DNA of 64,000 nt from Astropecten irregularis (Eukaryota; Echinodermata; Asteroidea; Paxillosida; Astropectinidae). Numbering within the stretch: the stretch's first letter is position 1; each line of letters opens with the position of its first letter. The stretch lies in NCBI GenBank assembly GCA_963971285.1, contig OZ020259.1, forward strand, positions 1,240,001-1,304,000. The letters run 5' to 3'. Of the stretch, positions 40,690 to 54,372 are shown in pieces. The notes under the pieces are model-generated. The model searched no databases and had not been told where the DNA came from. It saw only the letters and a program-made list of their open reading frames with translations. The position numbers and the translations under genes are program-made.

Positions 40690-41033
40690 ACGGAAACGTA
40701 TTACCGCCACACATTTATTTATTTTTTTTTCACGTACGTACATGATAAGTTATCTGTTTCACGTACGTACATGATAAGTTTCACGTACGTACGTGATAAG
40801 TTTCACGTACGTACGTGAAACAGATAACTTATCATGTACGTACGTGAAACTTATCATGTACGTACGTGAAACTTATCACGTACGTACGTGAAACAGATAA
40901 CTTATCATGTACGTACGTGAAACTTATCATGTACGTACGTGAAACTTATCATGTACGTACGTGAAACTATCACGTACGTACGTGAAAAAAAAAAATAAAT
41001 GTGTGGCGGTAATACGTTTCCGTAATATTTATA
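40690..41033. mobile_element. Foldback element with CACGTACGTACGTG array
   Basis: The outer arms acggaaacgtattaccgcca and its complement enclose about eleven copies of the self-complementary cacgtacgtacgtg (or catgtacgtacgtg) separated by aaacttat or aaacagataacttat. The orientation of the spacers reverses near 40,815. Confidence 0.9.
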
Positions 41034-41232
41034 ATTTTTTATGCAAATAAAAAAAAAACTTATTGTGGGCGTGTCACAGTATTAGATGGAGGGGAAAGTG
41101 TCTGCTGAAAGGGGTTTCCAGAGCTACGACTACGTCTAGTCAGTGTGTTCCAATGTATTTGCAATGGGCCCAAACCTAGGCAACCGATTAGAACATTCCA
41201 AACAACAGAGGGCCCACTTCAAATTCTACACT

Positions 41233-41462
41233 AAGGCCCTTCCCATATCTCGGCCCCGACTCAGGCTACGGCTCCAGCTCGATTTTTGTGAATCCATTCT
41301 AAAATAATGGGTGTCAAAAAGAGGCTTTTGGCTGCGGTTCGGAAGTAGATTCTCTGGCTTGAAAAGGAAAACAGAGCTTTAGTTTCAATGAAAAACCACA
41401 ACCTTATTTTCAGCATTATGGATGTCAGAGCAGGAGCATGAGCCTCTGTTTCGTAACCTCCT
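41233..41462. mobile_element. Foldback MITE (family A), diverged
   Basis: Carries cgactcaggctacggctcc, the gcggttcggaagtagattc middle and agcctctgtttcgtaac. Confidence 0.65.
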
Positions 41463-41464
41463 AA

Positions 41465-44400
41465 AAAATACACTCTAGCTCCAAAATCAATAAAACGCAT
41501 TAAAATCTTTTAAGTAGACATTCAAATAGTGTCTCAATAATTGTAGCCTCATGTAGCATACCAAAAGGAAAAGAACATCGAGAAAAACAAGCAGCACTGA
41601 TACCTTCACGTGTTCGAAATTTTATTTTGAACTTTAAAAACTCAGTAAACCGACGACTGTATCATGTACAGAAATATCCAACATGCAGTGGCCGCTGGAA
41701 AAAAATCACTTTCTTTTAGGCAGACGATTATTGTGTGTCGTGTGATTTGACCGTATTATTTTATACAATGTGCGAAAAAAGAAAACATTTTTTATAAGAC
41801 TCCAACAAAACAAGCTAAAAAGGGAAGATATTCCACGTTGATGTTCGGCAAAGGAAACTGGGTGGATAATGTGTCAGTGTCAACCAGTGTTCAAAAAGCT
41901 TATACATGAAACAGCAGTTGTTGTGCACATTGCAAGCAATACGATTTTTTTTTCAGGCAGACGTCGTTTTCTGTATCTGAGGCTGGTTTTGGCGCGTGAG
42001 ATTATTACTGTCGAGTCAATGTAAACCTAACTGAACGACAGAAATTCTGGAAATGTACATTTTGACAGAAATTCCCACTTTATATGTGTAATGCTGATGT
42101 GGTCTGTAGCTGCTTCAACTCTGCATTTTCGCACCGATGTAGGTATTAAACACGATATTCGCTAGCGTAAATTTCGTCTGAAGTGACGGGTGTTTGGAGT
42201 CGCTGAGCCCGGGTAGCTGATCACTGGTACTGAGCCCAGCCCGGGTAGCGTCGGGGAGGAAGATTTTTGGTAAGTTGTACCATAGAGTAAGGAAGAGATG
42301 TAGTCAGATAATTACGGTGGGCAGTGGCACCGTTTGAAGACGTTGTGAAGTTGATCAGAGTTCTGCAGACGATGTTTTGCCGGATATGTGCAGCCTCTAG
42401 GAAATATAATGCATTTTTCAATGTACTTGTGACAAAATTAGAAAACACGGGCCATAGTTTTCGACATTATGCCCCCCCCCCCCTGTAGCAATTGGCCAAC
42501 AATTTTGACATTTCTGATAAAAAGAGTCGGTCTAGCCTATTTCTTCCTCCATGGTCTAGCCGTGGTTGTCTGCCAAGCTTGTTCGTACTGTACTTTTCCT
42601 TAAGTTTTCAAGTATTAAGGAATAGTACTACTGAGCAGTAGCACAATTTGCAGTGTTGCTATGTGGTTAAAGATAATTTGGCAGACGAGTTTGAGATGAT
42701 AATAATCAGCACTGTCAGTGTGATGTATTTGTTTGTCCTTGTGACCACTTTACTACCATTTGGCCTGTTATGTTAACATAACAGGCCTAATCTCAAATAA
42801 AAAAAATAAACAAAATAATACTAGCCTAAACTAGTTTGACTAATTTCTGGATAAATACACCATTTCAGGCGGAAATATTTTAAAGATATGTTTCTATACC
42901 AGCACCATCTTCGTACCATGAAAGTTATACGTAAATCTGTGAACATTTCTGTTTTGGTTTCTTACCAAAGTATGATACTGCCCTTTATAAGGAATGGTAC
43001 TACTGAGCAGTAGCACAATTTGCAGCGTTGGTACATGGTTTAAGAGAATTTGGTAGACAAGTTTGAGATGATGAACTGCACTGTCAGTGTGGTGTAGCCT
43101 ATTTGTTTGAAGAAAAGATGAAACTGAAAACAAACAGAGAAGTCTGTTCATATGATGCTCATTGCTGCCATTGTGAGTCAGGCCATTTTTACGCCTGCAA
43201 GTGCAACTGGGTAAAAAAAGCTTTCATTCAGAATTGTTATACCTACATGTTAATACTGTACCTACATGTAGAATACCTTGAAGGCCACTGAACATTTTGA
43301 CTCCATGTACTGTGCTCGGTCATTCACATTGTGTCACATCTGTCACCCCTAAAGCTTTAGTCAAACAAATGAAAACTGCCCAGAGCATTTACCAAACAAG
43401 CGTACAATACTGAAAAGCCCTTTCAACTTAAACGTGGTGTATTAACTATTTAGGCTATGTCAAGTGTAAGATGGCCCAATAAAAACATCTAGTATGGAAT
43501 TGTGAAAATCAGTTTCAAGTTTTACTGCGTTCAAGTTGTCGTGATCAAGTTCACCAGCTTTCAACTTTCTATGTACATAGAATAAAGGTCCCTAATTGCC
43601 CTTGGTCCATAACTTTGACAAAAATGACATGAAGAAAGGTTGGCAGGTGCACCATGAATCTATTTTACAGAAGTGTAGTTCTCAAAAAAGAACCTGTTCA
43701 TTCACTGGTTCTTTTCAAGTGAACCGGGACTTTTTAGAACTACATTTCTATAAAAGAGATCCACGGTGTACCTGTATGAAAATCTTTCTTCATATGAGAC
43801 ATCCGATTTAAGTATGACATGCAAAAAAACAGGAATTTAGACAAGCTGTATTAAAAAGTTTTGTTGCAAAATTGTCCGGCTCTTCAGTGTAATGATGGCA
43901 TACTCCTATTCACCATAAAGAAAATTAAGTAGCATTTTGGTTCAGGCATAAACCAATCTGTTATACATGGAATTCAGTTATAATATAAAAACAATAAATT
44001 ACCGGTATTTAGTAAAGTATATTTTATAATAGTAAGTAAAGCAAGTTTTTTTCTCACATTGGTGTCTTCATATTTGTATATGGGTATAGAAATTTTCATC
44101 AGGCAACACTGATTTGGTCTAAAAATACATGGAAATGTTTTCAAAGTTTGCAATTTGAATTAAATATTGAAAATTGGAGCAGTCGTGTAGTGTACTTGCT
44201 TGTAATGTGCTTCAGTTGCCCAATCAATAGGTACTGACCTTTTTGTATGCACTTGGCCAGTTTGGCCACTCAACACCTGAATAACCTTTATCGTGTATTA
44301 ATTCAACTAGGTATATAAACAAGAACTTGAACTTTGCCCGGTATCCTTCAGTTGTCTCTTAAGTGTTTGCAGAGGGATGGTAGTGTTTACCAGGGAAGTG

Positions 44401-44476
44401 GATTCTTGTTGTGCCTAGTAATTCCTAGCTTGGCTGTCACTGTATGTTTGAATGAAAAAGAAAATCTGCAAAACTT
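41465..44476. other. No gene recognised
   Basis: AT-rich sequence with short ORFs only, a C-run at 42,474, a perfect short palindrome (tgttatgttaacataaca) near 42,768 and the family C-like fragment. No convincing exon found. Confidence 0.5.
42834..42990. mobile_element. Family C-like fragment
   Basis: Same body as 40180-40360 (atacaccatttcaggcgg, gtgaacatttctgttttgg). Confidence 0.6.
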
Positions 44477-44840
44477 AAAAGTACACTACAGGATTGGTAA
44501 CAAACCAAAACAGAAATGTTTACAGATTTACACATAACTTACACAGTATAAAGATGTAAATGAAAGAAACTCCATGCTAAAATGTTTCTGCCAGAAATGC
44601 TATAAATTTATATTTGTTTTTAAAAATGTATTACACAAATCATTTACATCTCTGCTGGATCAAAAATATTCTTTGTTTTATAAGAAGAATTGAGTCGGGT
44701 TTTTGCTATTTTCTCGGGACTCAGATGTCCGATTGAGCTCAAATTTTCACCGGCTTATCATTTTATGTACATGCTGGATTAGACAAAGTGTGAGTGCTGT
44801 TCTGTGATCATTACCAATCATGTATTGTACCTTTAATGTT
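44477..44840. mobile_element. Family C MITE
   Basis: Ends aagtacactacaggattgg and caatcatgtattgtacctt. Internal ctcgggactcagatgtccga. Confidence 0.7.
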
Positions 44841-45469
44841 ATCTGTTTCTGAGGTGGGGTGAATTTGTTCTCTGAGGCAGAGTACATGACATGCCTGAGA
44901 GCTAGGTAGCTGCCTGGCGTGATGGGAATGCGCAGAAGTATCACTAGCCCCTTGCATTACAATATCTTTGTGGAGAAAATCGACACAGTACCCCTTTTTT
45001 TCGTAAAGCATTTTTTTAATTGCTTTGTTTGCTTGATCATTAATCCTTAATCCTGAAAGAGCACAATAACCAGCAAATTTTTTTTTTCATTACGTGGAGA
45101 AAATTGACAAAACAGCCTTTTTCGTCAAGTGCTTTTTTAATTGCCTTGTTTGTTTGAGCAAAATCCTTTTTCCTGAAAGATGCACGTACAACAACCGGCA
45201 AAATTCCTTCATTTTTGAAATCAACCATCATAAGTTTGTTACCTGTTTTATGGCTATGCTGTAAAATTTCCAGAGTCTTCAGTGAAACCAATACATGTGT
45301 ATATTGAATTATGTGGATCTTTTAGCATGATATGGAAAATCCTTATTAGTGCACAGTTCCTGCAGAAATTGGCAATGTAATGAAAATGACGAGTGACTGG
45401 ATACTGGCCAGCCAGATGATGTTGCTGTGGCATCAAAAATTCACAGACAACTTGGCAATTACTGGGGTG

Positions 45470-45615
45470 GATTTCACCAAACTCATCGTAACCTACTATC
45501 AATCGTAGGACTTATGATGCATTGCAGCCCCACATAGAAGTCGTATAGGATACGATGGGTTATCCTTTGTCACTCGAGTTACGATCGATCGAAGTCCTTC
45601 GTGAAATTGACCCTG
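45470..45615. mobile_element. Foldback element (family D)
   Basis: Ends ggatttcaccaaactc and cgtgaaattgacc. Centre gtcactcgagttacgatcg. Confidence 0.75.
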
Positions 45616-45794
45616 GTCATGGCATCGGTGCATGCCTATTTGAAAATGTTCCTTCAGGGTTCGAATTTCATGAAAAAAACAAGCACTGGACAGCGGGAAT
45701 AGTAATTGAAGCGTTTTACTAGACCTGAACTTTTTTCACTAGACCTGTGGCATTCATGTACATAGGAAAACGGTAATTGTATCAAAACTCATCA

Positions 45795-45950
45795 ATAGCA
45801 CTGCGCACTTGCGCTAAAAATAGCATCGAACCTCAGACAAACATTGCAACCGGCAATGCAAACGTGTGGTGAGTAGGTGTGCGCATGCATACTGCATGAA
45901 TGGTGTGACGTCATTAGTGCGGAACCCTATTTAGGCACCATTTCAATTGT
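45795..45950. mobile_element. Foldback element (family E), diverged
   Basis: Contains cagacaaacattgcaacc and tgacgtcattagtgcgga between degenerate ends. Confidence 0.6.
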
Positions 45951-46234
45951 GCAATGAAAACAAAATCACTAGACAGCCGGACTAGTGCGGTACAGACATT
46001 ACTAGATCGACACTGAAATCACTAGACTCAGTCCAAGGTCTAGTGGATATTTCGAGCCCTGCACTTACATGAAATTGTTTTTCTAATGGCAGTATCCCTT
46101 TGGAGTTTAGAGAAACATGAATCTGTGTCTCTCCAAGACTCTGAGAATGAAACTCTAGGTCTGTGTGTGATACATAGTACACACGTGTGATCATGAGGTA
46201 GTCTGGAGACATTCTGCCCAGGGTTACTTACCCC

Positions 46235-46300
46235 GTCACCTGCCTTCGTCTCAGCTGGCAAGGCGTCATCACCGAAGATAGGTGGCATCATTCTAGACAC
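46235..46300 (-). other. Candidate first coding exon of a minus-strand gene
   Basis: From ATG at about 46,292 the minus strand reads MMPPIFGDDALPAETKAGDG and then meets a strong donor (gggtaagtaac). An in-frame stop lies just upstream. No continuing exon was identified and the protein is not recognised. Confidence 0.25.
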
Positions 46301-46739
46301 TCAGCCTCTTCTTGGCCGAGTCCAGGAATATTCAGCCAGAGCTATACCTCTTCATCATGTTTCCTGATTGAAGCACAGAACCAATAGTGCCGCTGGTAAA
46401 ACAAAATGGATTCCTTGTGCTCGATTCCTGATCAGCTTTGATTGGGTCAGATCTGATGACGTTCAAACGTTTGGTTTGGTCGTTCCATCATGCCGGAGCA
46501 AGATTTGTTGCAAAAAATCCCTACCTACGTAACCAATTTTTTTGGACATGTTATCGGAAAGAGCACTTTTTTTTCTTTTGGCCTTACCACACAAACTGTG
46601 GTGTATTATGGTATTCATGATGCCACACTTACCTTGCGGTAATCTAGCTCTGTATTAGGCTTACTTTGGTTTTTGTCAAAGAAATGCAGATTCACGGGCA
46701 AAATTATCAAGAATGATACAGTAAAAGTCATCTGTGAAA

Positions 46740-46975
46740 TTTCCAGTTCCATACAGTGCCGACTGTTAAAACAGTGAAAAACGCCCCACGGAATTTCTTT
46801 AATCTTTTCACTTTGGGTTGCTGCTTTTTAAATACGGCATTTCAGGCGGAAAAATGTTAACGGTAGGCCTATGTTTCTACCAACACCATCTTTATGCCCT
46901 GTCAGTTAAAGGTAAATCTGTGAACATTTCTGTTTTGGTTTCCTACCAAAATATGATACTACCTCTAATACAATA
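46740..46975. mobile_element. Family C-like fragment
   Basis: Same body (tacggcatttcaggcgg, gtgaacatttctgttttgg), ending tatgatactacctctaa. Confidence 0.6.
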
Positions 46976-48508
46976 AATCATGAAATGTTTTTATGTACAC
47001 TTAATATTATTACCATTATTTTGATAAAATATGGTACATTTCAGATTAAATGGCCATTTAAATTTATTGTTCCACAATCCCTTTCCCTGTTTCCTAGTGA
47101 CTGTCTGCCCCATCAGACCGATTGACAGGTACTCATCATTGAACATAAATGTAGGACTTTGATCCTGATTTCACTCATAGTCAAATCAACAGAACTATCA
47201 ACATATGAACAGCAGTCTAAAATCAGGAAAGTCCTTTACATGGCTGTGTTTCTGGTAACAAGGAGCGTGCTTGTTTACACACAGGATCCAAGATTTGCGG
47301 ATCCACGTCCTGTGCAGGGTACAGCATGCTAAAATGGAATCTGGATCAGTAGAATCTGTGATCCTGTGCATTAAACAAACAGGCCCTAGTTCAATGTACC
47401 ACTGATTACTGTGATGGTTGTATTAGCGTTTAAGATTGCCTGTAGATTTGGGTATGTTTTTTTCATGTTGGACAAATTAGTGTGCTTGGCGCCGCTCCAC
47501 TTCAAAGTTGGCCTGGGGTCAATTTCGCAAAACGTTGAGATTAATCTTAACTTTCAGTTGTTAATATCACCATGGTGATTTTGAATTGTGACATCACGCT
47601 TCACTTAGGAAGTTAGGAGAATCGATTCACAATCTTAGCGCTTTGTTGAATTGACTGCTGGAAAATCTGTTGAAGCTGGAGGCGATGGCTTAAGAAGTTT
47701 TAATTTCAAATTTCAGTCCCTAATTTCATTTAACCAATTATACCATGGACACTGTATAAAAGACTTGTTTCATGTTCAAAGATTGTGCTATGAAGTTTAC
47801 ATTGGCTGACCTAAAATTCCCATTACTCTCTACAAACAATGGTGTTAATAAGTAACTGGAATAATCACACAGGTACTATTTGTGATACAGACTTTAATAA
47901 TAGGATTTCTTTCATATCAATTCCATAATCAAACCATCTTTGCTTTCCTTTGAAAATGACTTAGCTTCATAAGAGTAGGCGGAGGATTTGTAAAGTTTTA
48001 CCAATCCAAAGTTGATGCATTTGTTCAACAATTTGTCATGGGTCCGCACAGCTGTACTGGACACAGACTGAGTAATGCTTCCTAAAGCTCCCTCTTTTCT
48101 CATCTTCAACAGAATTTTCGTCCTTCCACAGCCAGATAATTTTTTTTTTTTTTCGGAGGCGGCATAAACATCTGCCAGGTCTAAAAAGCAACGTTACCGT
48201 GATCAACGAGAACTCAGGTTAATCTGCCACTCATCTTTGATCTAGAAATGCGATCGACTTTATGCCCTTTTCCCCCCGGTCCGCTGGTCACAGATGACCG
48301 GTAACCTTCGGGCACGCTAGCCAGTCGGGTTTGTCTGCCTGACCTATTTCTTTTTGCTATTCTAATGTCCTCTTCAAGATTGATCCTTGGGCAGGTATTG
48401 AGCACAGGCGGATGTCAGCGCTCAATTCCCTGCCCTCCGGGGGGACTCGTCTTGACATTCATGAGTTCTGGACGGGACCGTGCCCTGTCCTATCTTCCCT
48501 TACGTCAG

Positions 48509-48637
48509 GTTAAAATGGAGGTCCCCTCCTGCAAGACAGAAGTGCCCATCAAGGGAGGAAATGAAGAGGGCTTTATAGGACGGGAGCAAGGAGGGTATGA
48601 GGCAAACGGGGGAAACTTGAAATCATCAACAGCAAAA
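48509..48637 (+). other. Candidate internal coding exon, 129 nt, phase 0/0
   Basis: Preceded by a pyrimidine-rich stretch ending tacgtcag and followed by gtaggt. Open throughout: VKMEVPSCKTEVPIKGGNEE then GFIGREQGGYEANGGN and LKSSTAK. Length is a multiple of three. No family recognised and no partner exon found; chance is possible. Confidence 0.3.
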
Positions 48638-49545
48638 GTAGGTTAAGCTAGTCTTGATATGAAGCCGGGATGTTGGAATTCAGCATGCATTGAACATTGG
48701 GGTGTCATACCAGCGTGCTCCATTAGCAGTATTGTTGCAGATGCGATTACGGATACTGATGCATTATCACCCCAGGCTATAAAAAAATGTTGAAGAGTAA
48801 GTTTTAAAGAAAAGGAAGGAGTAGCATTTGGGTAGGTTAATTTATTTTTTCCATGAGGAATATTAAGTCTGAATTCCTCAGGCAGACACCTCTGATGAGC
48901 CCCCTTCAGTTTCTCGATGAGGAATCCTCGTCAGGTGAAAGCAAGATTGGTATTCCTTTAATACCTTCAGTTGTTTGATGCCAATCAGGGGGGTGTTTCT
49001 CTGGAGTGTTTATCTCCTGGTAGCAGGTGGTACAAGACATATATATTAATGTCTAGGGGCTGGATATGACACCTTTGTCCGGGCTGATGATGCTTAACCA
49101 TGCTTCCCTCCCTCCTATCCACAGCCAACTTGACTACAAACATATCTCGGTGCAGACCTGACCTAACATGATGAGTCCCATACACATGATACAGACTTAA
49201 TATCTGTCTATGCACCCCTCACATGATGAGGCCGGATCCCTGTCTACACCTGCCATCGAATCCCATTATGAGCAATTTGCAGCGACTGCAGTGTCTTGCC
49301 ATTAATGTATTGTAACGTTCTTCATGATTTTTTTTTTTAATTGCGACCACTGCGCTGCTAGATACTTGCTCAGCAAATAGCCATTAAATTAAATGCATTG
49401 GCTAAGAAGTAGAGGAATGCTAATGTGCACTTGTTCAAATTAAAAAGACAAGTCCACCGCTGTTCACTGTAAATTTGTTTTACTATTACAAATCAATTTT
49501 GGTACCCGTCGCGATATCAGATTCGATTCACCCTGTAGACCCCAG

Positions 49546-49725
49546 CTAGCTCGGTGGCCTAGCGGTATGGCATCTGCACTAGTAAGCAGGAGGTCATGGG
49601 TTCGAATCCCACCTGAGCCGGCGCATGATTTTTTCATGTGCACTCAATAAGAACTGAGTATGCGGTGCTCATCCACGTCGGTGAAGGGCAAGCCTACTTT
49701 GCATATTCTCCCGACCAAATTATTA
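49546..49725 (+). repeat. tRNA-derived SINE (type S1), most complete copy
   Basis: gctcggtggcctagcggtat, then a stem-loop tctgc...gcagg with an 8-nt loop, gggttcgaatcccacctgag, then gcgcatgattttttcatgtg and gaagggcaagcctactttgc. The ends gctc/gagc pair as an acceptor stem, but the oversized loop argues against a working tRNA. Confidence 0.75.
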
Positions 49726-50194
49726 ATTCATATTAGAAATCAATGCAAAAAAATTTAGCATCATAATGAAATGAGTCTTGTTCAGTTACCATGTTGTATC
49801 CTGCCATAGGTCACATTTTTTACGTGTTTTTTTTTTTTAGTCATGATCGTTTCAACCCAGATTGCACTATGTCCTGATTCAATTCAATACCGACCGATTC
49901 GCATCGGACGATTGTGAGTGATTGAGCCAGTCAATGCACGAGCGTGATCTTCAATTATGTGAAGTGGTGAACTTCTGCATTGCGCTGCCTACAAATCCTC
50001 TGCATATGACGATTCAATCTCCTGTTTCCAGCATCGGAATATATTGAATATATTCTCTGCGGTTATATAATTTAATGTGTGGTCGTGCATTTCATGGCCA
50101 ATTACACACTGTGGTGATTAAAGCTTAAGTGTCTGTTCATCCACAACTCCTCGGGCTGTCTACAGACTAAGTACTCTGGAGAAAACGAAGTGTA

Positions 50195-50610
50195 ACGGTC
50201 AGGATCTTTCATTCTGTAGTCTTGAAATCCTCCATTCTGTAGTCTTGAAATCCTCCATTCTGTAGTCTTGAAATCCTCCATTCTGTAGTCTTCATTCTGT
50301 GGTCTTCATTTTGTGATCTTCATTCTGTGGTCTTCATTCTGTAGTCGTCATTCTGTAGTCTTCATTCCGTAGTCTTCAATTTGTGGTCTCCATTCTGTGG
50401 TCTCCATTCTGTAGTCTTCATTCTGTAGTCTTCATTCTGTAGTCTTTGTTCTGTAGTCTTTATTCTGTAGTCTTTACAATGTTGTCTTTATTCTATTGCC
50501 TTCATTATGCAGTCTTGTCTTCATTCTGTAATCTTCATTCTGTAGTATTTTTATGAGTTCTGTAGTCTTTGTTCCATTTTCTGAGTTCTGTAGTCTGAGT
50601 TCTATAGACT
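50195..50610. repeat. Minisatellite of cattctgtagtctt units
   Basis: Starts as 26-bp units (tgaaatcctccattctgtag) and then becomes 12-14 bp units (ttcattctgtagtc), degenerating towards gagttctgtagtct at the right end. Confidence 0.9.
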
Positions 50611-51489
50611 GAGTTCTATCGTCAGTACTTTCCTAACCATCCAAATTCATGTTTTGTATAGGCCTAGCCTATGGTTTTAGGGTTTGGTTTTTCCGGTTAA
50701 TGTGTTGTTCAGATCTTTGACTGTTTTATTCAGTTAAACTGAATACAGTCAATGATTGGAAAAAAAATTGGCTTAGTTATTAATCGGTGTTAATTATTCA
50801 CCATCAAGTAAAAATGGACCATGTCCTACAAAGAACCTGCTGTACCAGCACCATTATCAATGTGAAAAGTTATTCAATTACCATGGCTTTGGTTTTGTTT
50901 TATTCTTGTAATGGAATTTATAGATAAAAGGATGCGATAAATCTCATGGTTGAGATAATTATTATGTGGAAATTACAGAGTTCATAGTCTAGGTTAATGG
51001 TTTTGATCCATTTCGCTAAACAGCCTTTGAATCAGGTTCATTAGTTAGAGAGAGAAGTCAATCAGATTCAGTCATCAATTAAAGAAGGAAGGAGTTGTAC
51101 TTAATTATGAATTATTATTATTATTATTTATTTGGCCATCTTGAATCAAGGAACAAGTTTACACAAATAGGAAGACTGAAGCAATGTTGTAAGCTGGCCA
51201 GGGTTATGTATATTGCAGGTACATTAGTTGAGATAATTATCGGCAATTTTGGCCACTTAGCAAGGTGGATGTGCACTTGTTAGCAGCTAGCCTTGTGTAA
51301 TTACTGTTTAGATGCCCTATTTTCATCTTCAATTCTCATGAAAAGGATATGGGCCTAAATGGAAAATTATATTTGAATGGCCAGTTTTGGGGTTATTTTC
51401 TGACACATGTTTTGAAATACATATTGACTATAGCCCTACTGAGATCCACGGTTCTTTAGGGATGCGGCTCTAGCTTCTGACATTTAAAC

Positions 51490-51701
51490 TATGTGGATCG
51501 GTTTGCGGAAACACCATGTAAGAATTGTTCGTAGTTTAGCACTTCTCGTAAGGTTTCAACATTTCGCCTGCTCTAGTTCTCCTGATGATGACTAGAGCAG
51601 GCTAGTCGAAATGTTGAGATCTTACGAGAAGTGCGAACGAAATGGAAGTACGAAAGTACGAACGATTCTTACATGTTTTTTCCGCAAACCGATCCACATA
51701 C
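51490..51701. mobile_element. Foldback element
   Basis: Ends tatgtggatcggtttgcgga and its complement tccgcaaaccgatccacata. A second inverted layer uses cgcctgctctagtt / gactagagcaggcta. Confidence 0.85.
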
Positions 51702-52904
51702 ATCTCTCACCATGCAAAGCCTCAAATCTTTCATGACATTTAAAATATTGATTATTTGTGACTGATTGCTAGATTAAGTGCCTGGCCATTTGCATGACAT
51801 GTTTTTTCAAGGCATACATGTAGGTCAGATACACATCATTTGATTGCTTCTAGTTACATCATTCACTTAACGAGCCTCTAGTTGTTTGTTATCTTACAAG
51901 AAAATAGAAGTCAGAATCTAGTTGCCCTGTGGAAAAAAAAACAACGCACCCGAAGAGCTGTAACATCAAGACATCTGTGTACATAAATTCAGTCGATAAG
52001 GCTGGCAGTACCACTACCCAGCACAAACATGAAACCATACGGCAGCTTGATAAAAATTAATGTTCACCAGACATCATGTATCTGTATGTAAATGGCATGC
52101 CAAGTCGCGGAATTAATCACCGGCGTATAAATGAAAATAAACAACGATAGAAGAACAGTTGTAAAAAAAAAAATTAATGGCAGTTTGAAAGTAGACATGC
52201 CGATGACATTCTTTCTCTTTCTTTAAGACGGCCTGGTTTATGTATAGAGATGCCGTTAGAAATTGAAGCATCTCATCGGATAATGAGGCAGAGGTTCTTA
52301 TTTGTTGTTTCAAGAACTCTGGCAAGATTCAGACATGGTTCGTGAATTTTTTTTGGTCCTTGAGAGATCACGTCTCATTCTAAGATTAACGCTCATGCAG
52401 AAGTCATTCTAAGTGCCCATAACGTGTATATACATGTTCGTATTATAAACATCAGACAAATTTTGCGTGTGGCTGGGCCATTATCAACCACATGGGACGA
52501 GTCTGCATTAAAACGTCCATAATTTAAGCCGGTACGCATTCAATTGACTCTGCGAATGGAGGAATGCAAGCTCCGACACGATCAATAAATCAAAATTCAA
52601 GGCTACCGATGTGCCGATAACTCAAACCATAGTTCTGTATTAAGGAAAGCTGTATGAGTTTTGGACGATCGAGCGGGTAATCAAAGTAGAAATGTCAGAT
52701 TTTTTACGCTGGGTGTAATTTGTATAAACTACAAGGCAAGGGCAAAAACCTTTTATAATGATTAATGTTATAAATTCACGAAGCATATTATAGCGCTCTT
52801 GTAAGAAACGCAGAAAAATGGCCGTAATTTATCTACCATTTAGCAGCATGTTGTTTGTAATTGGCTGATGTGTAATAAGAATTATGGGAGGACTGTATTT
52901 TAGA

Positions 52905-53110
52905 CCTTTTCACACGATGATAACAAAAACTCGTAATGCTTGCAAGTTGTTTTCATGCTTGAGAAATTTCTCAAGTCTTCACCAGGGACGTCGGTCACTC
53001 TCAAGCATTTGTGTCCTTTCACACGATGACACTTTTGTAAGATTTCTCAAGCATGAGGAAATTATGCAAGCCTTGCAAGTGTTTTTAAGCATCGCGCGAA
53101 GAGGCCTTTT
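52905..53110. mobile_element. Foldback element with duplicated ends
   Basis: cttttcacacgatga occurs twice, and catgcttgagaaatttctca is inverted to gatttctcaagcatgagg. Confidence 0.6.
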
Positions 53111-53124
53111 GGGTTGACGATAGG

Positions 53125-53312
53125 CCGTGTCCCAATAGCGCTCCGCACTTTCACTAAAAAATAGCACTGGATCTCAGACAAACATTGCAACCATGCAAAT
53201 GTGCATGCGTTTGCGCGTCCATGTGCACTACGTGTTTGAGACAGTGACTACAGCCATTCCTATAGACTTGTGTGTTATTTGCAGTAGCAGCCAGAGAATT
53301 GGGACACGGCCA
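53125..53312. mobile_element. Foldback element (family E)
   Basis: Ends ggccgtgtcccaatagcg and attgggacacggcc. Contains ctcagacaaacattgcaacc. Confidence 0.75.
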
Positions 53313-54372
53313 TAGTTTTGTGATGATAATGATATTAAACAGCTTTTTTGTAGTCAGTTAATTGCTCCATGATTTATCATTCAGTTGGCCACGCCAAGAG
53401 CTTGGGCTGGTTATCAGCAAAGATTATCTCCACTCTAAATCAGGAGGTAGCGGGTTCCAATCCTGCCCTGAGCAGATGAACCAGTCTCAGTTGATAAGAC
53501 CAATGCTCGATTTTTCTCCCTCCCCCGTTGGCGACCAGCTCCCAGACTGCCATCCGACTGGCTGTCTCCTTAAGTTGCCTGAAACTCACTGCAAAGCCGG
53601 CTGTTTTTTGTGTGTGTTGAACTAGTTGTGTGTAGATATAGCCTTCACCATCACTTATCAACCAACTCGGTCCGTTCATTACATCTACTATAACCTGCTA
53701 CAGACTTGCTATACATGCAGTTGGCCGCCCGCGGGCCGGGCTTATAGCTTTCATCACGATCCCCCATCAATTTGCAAGAAAGAAGCTGCCATTTAATTTA
53801 GCTAATAAATCCTCTTTGGCTACTTCACGTATATATGTAGCTACATGCGGGTGTTTTGCTCGAGACATTTTCAGCCGCGGCGGTAATGATATAATCCCGT
53901 CAGTAGGCCTAGGAACATGCCTTCTGGCATGTGTCTACTCGGCCTGCCATTCCTGCCAAAATGAGCCATTATTAATCCCGAAGCTTTACTGTGAGTTTTT
54001 TTTCTACCTAAATGCCACATATCGCTGGTATACAGGGTGCAATATTCTTCAATTACGTGCAGGCTTTGAACTCAGTGGAGGCCAAAGAGGTCTCTGTATT
54101 AAAATGTTATCCTTTGACCTGAGTTGGCAATTGTGACCGACCGAGATGTGGACAAATTATACATTCTGATTGATAATTACTCACGGCAGTGAAATAAAAA
54201 ACATGAGAATACCTTTAAGGTAATATCATACTTTGGTTTCTGTTAAAGAAATGCAGATTCATGGGCACAATTATCAAGGAAGATACATTAACAGTCATCT
54301 GTGAACATTTCTAGTAGTTCCCATACGGTACCCACATTTTGAGAAAACAAACACCCACAGTATTTTTGAAAA

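Noticed and set aside
48214..48405. Minus-strand ORF MLNTCPRINLEEDIRIAKRN...
   Set aside because: Plausible composition, but no usable splice site at either end in frame, and it partly overlaps other open frames.
49546..49620. tRNA gene
   Set aside because: It has A/B-box-like parts and a cloverleaf-like outline, but an 8-nt anticodon loop and an attached SINE body shared with several other copies.
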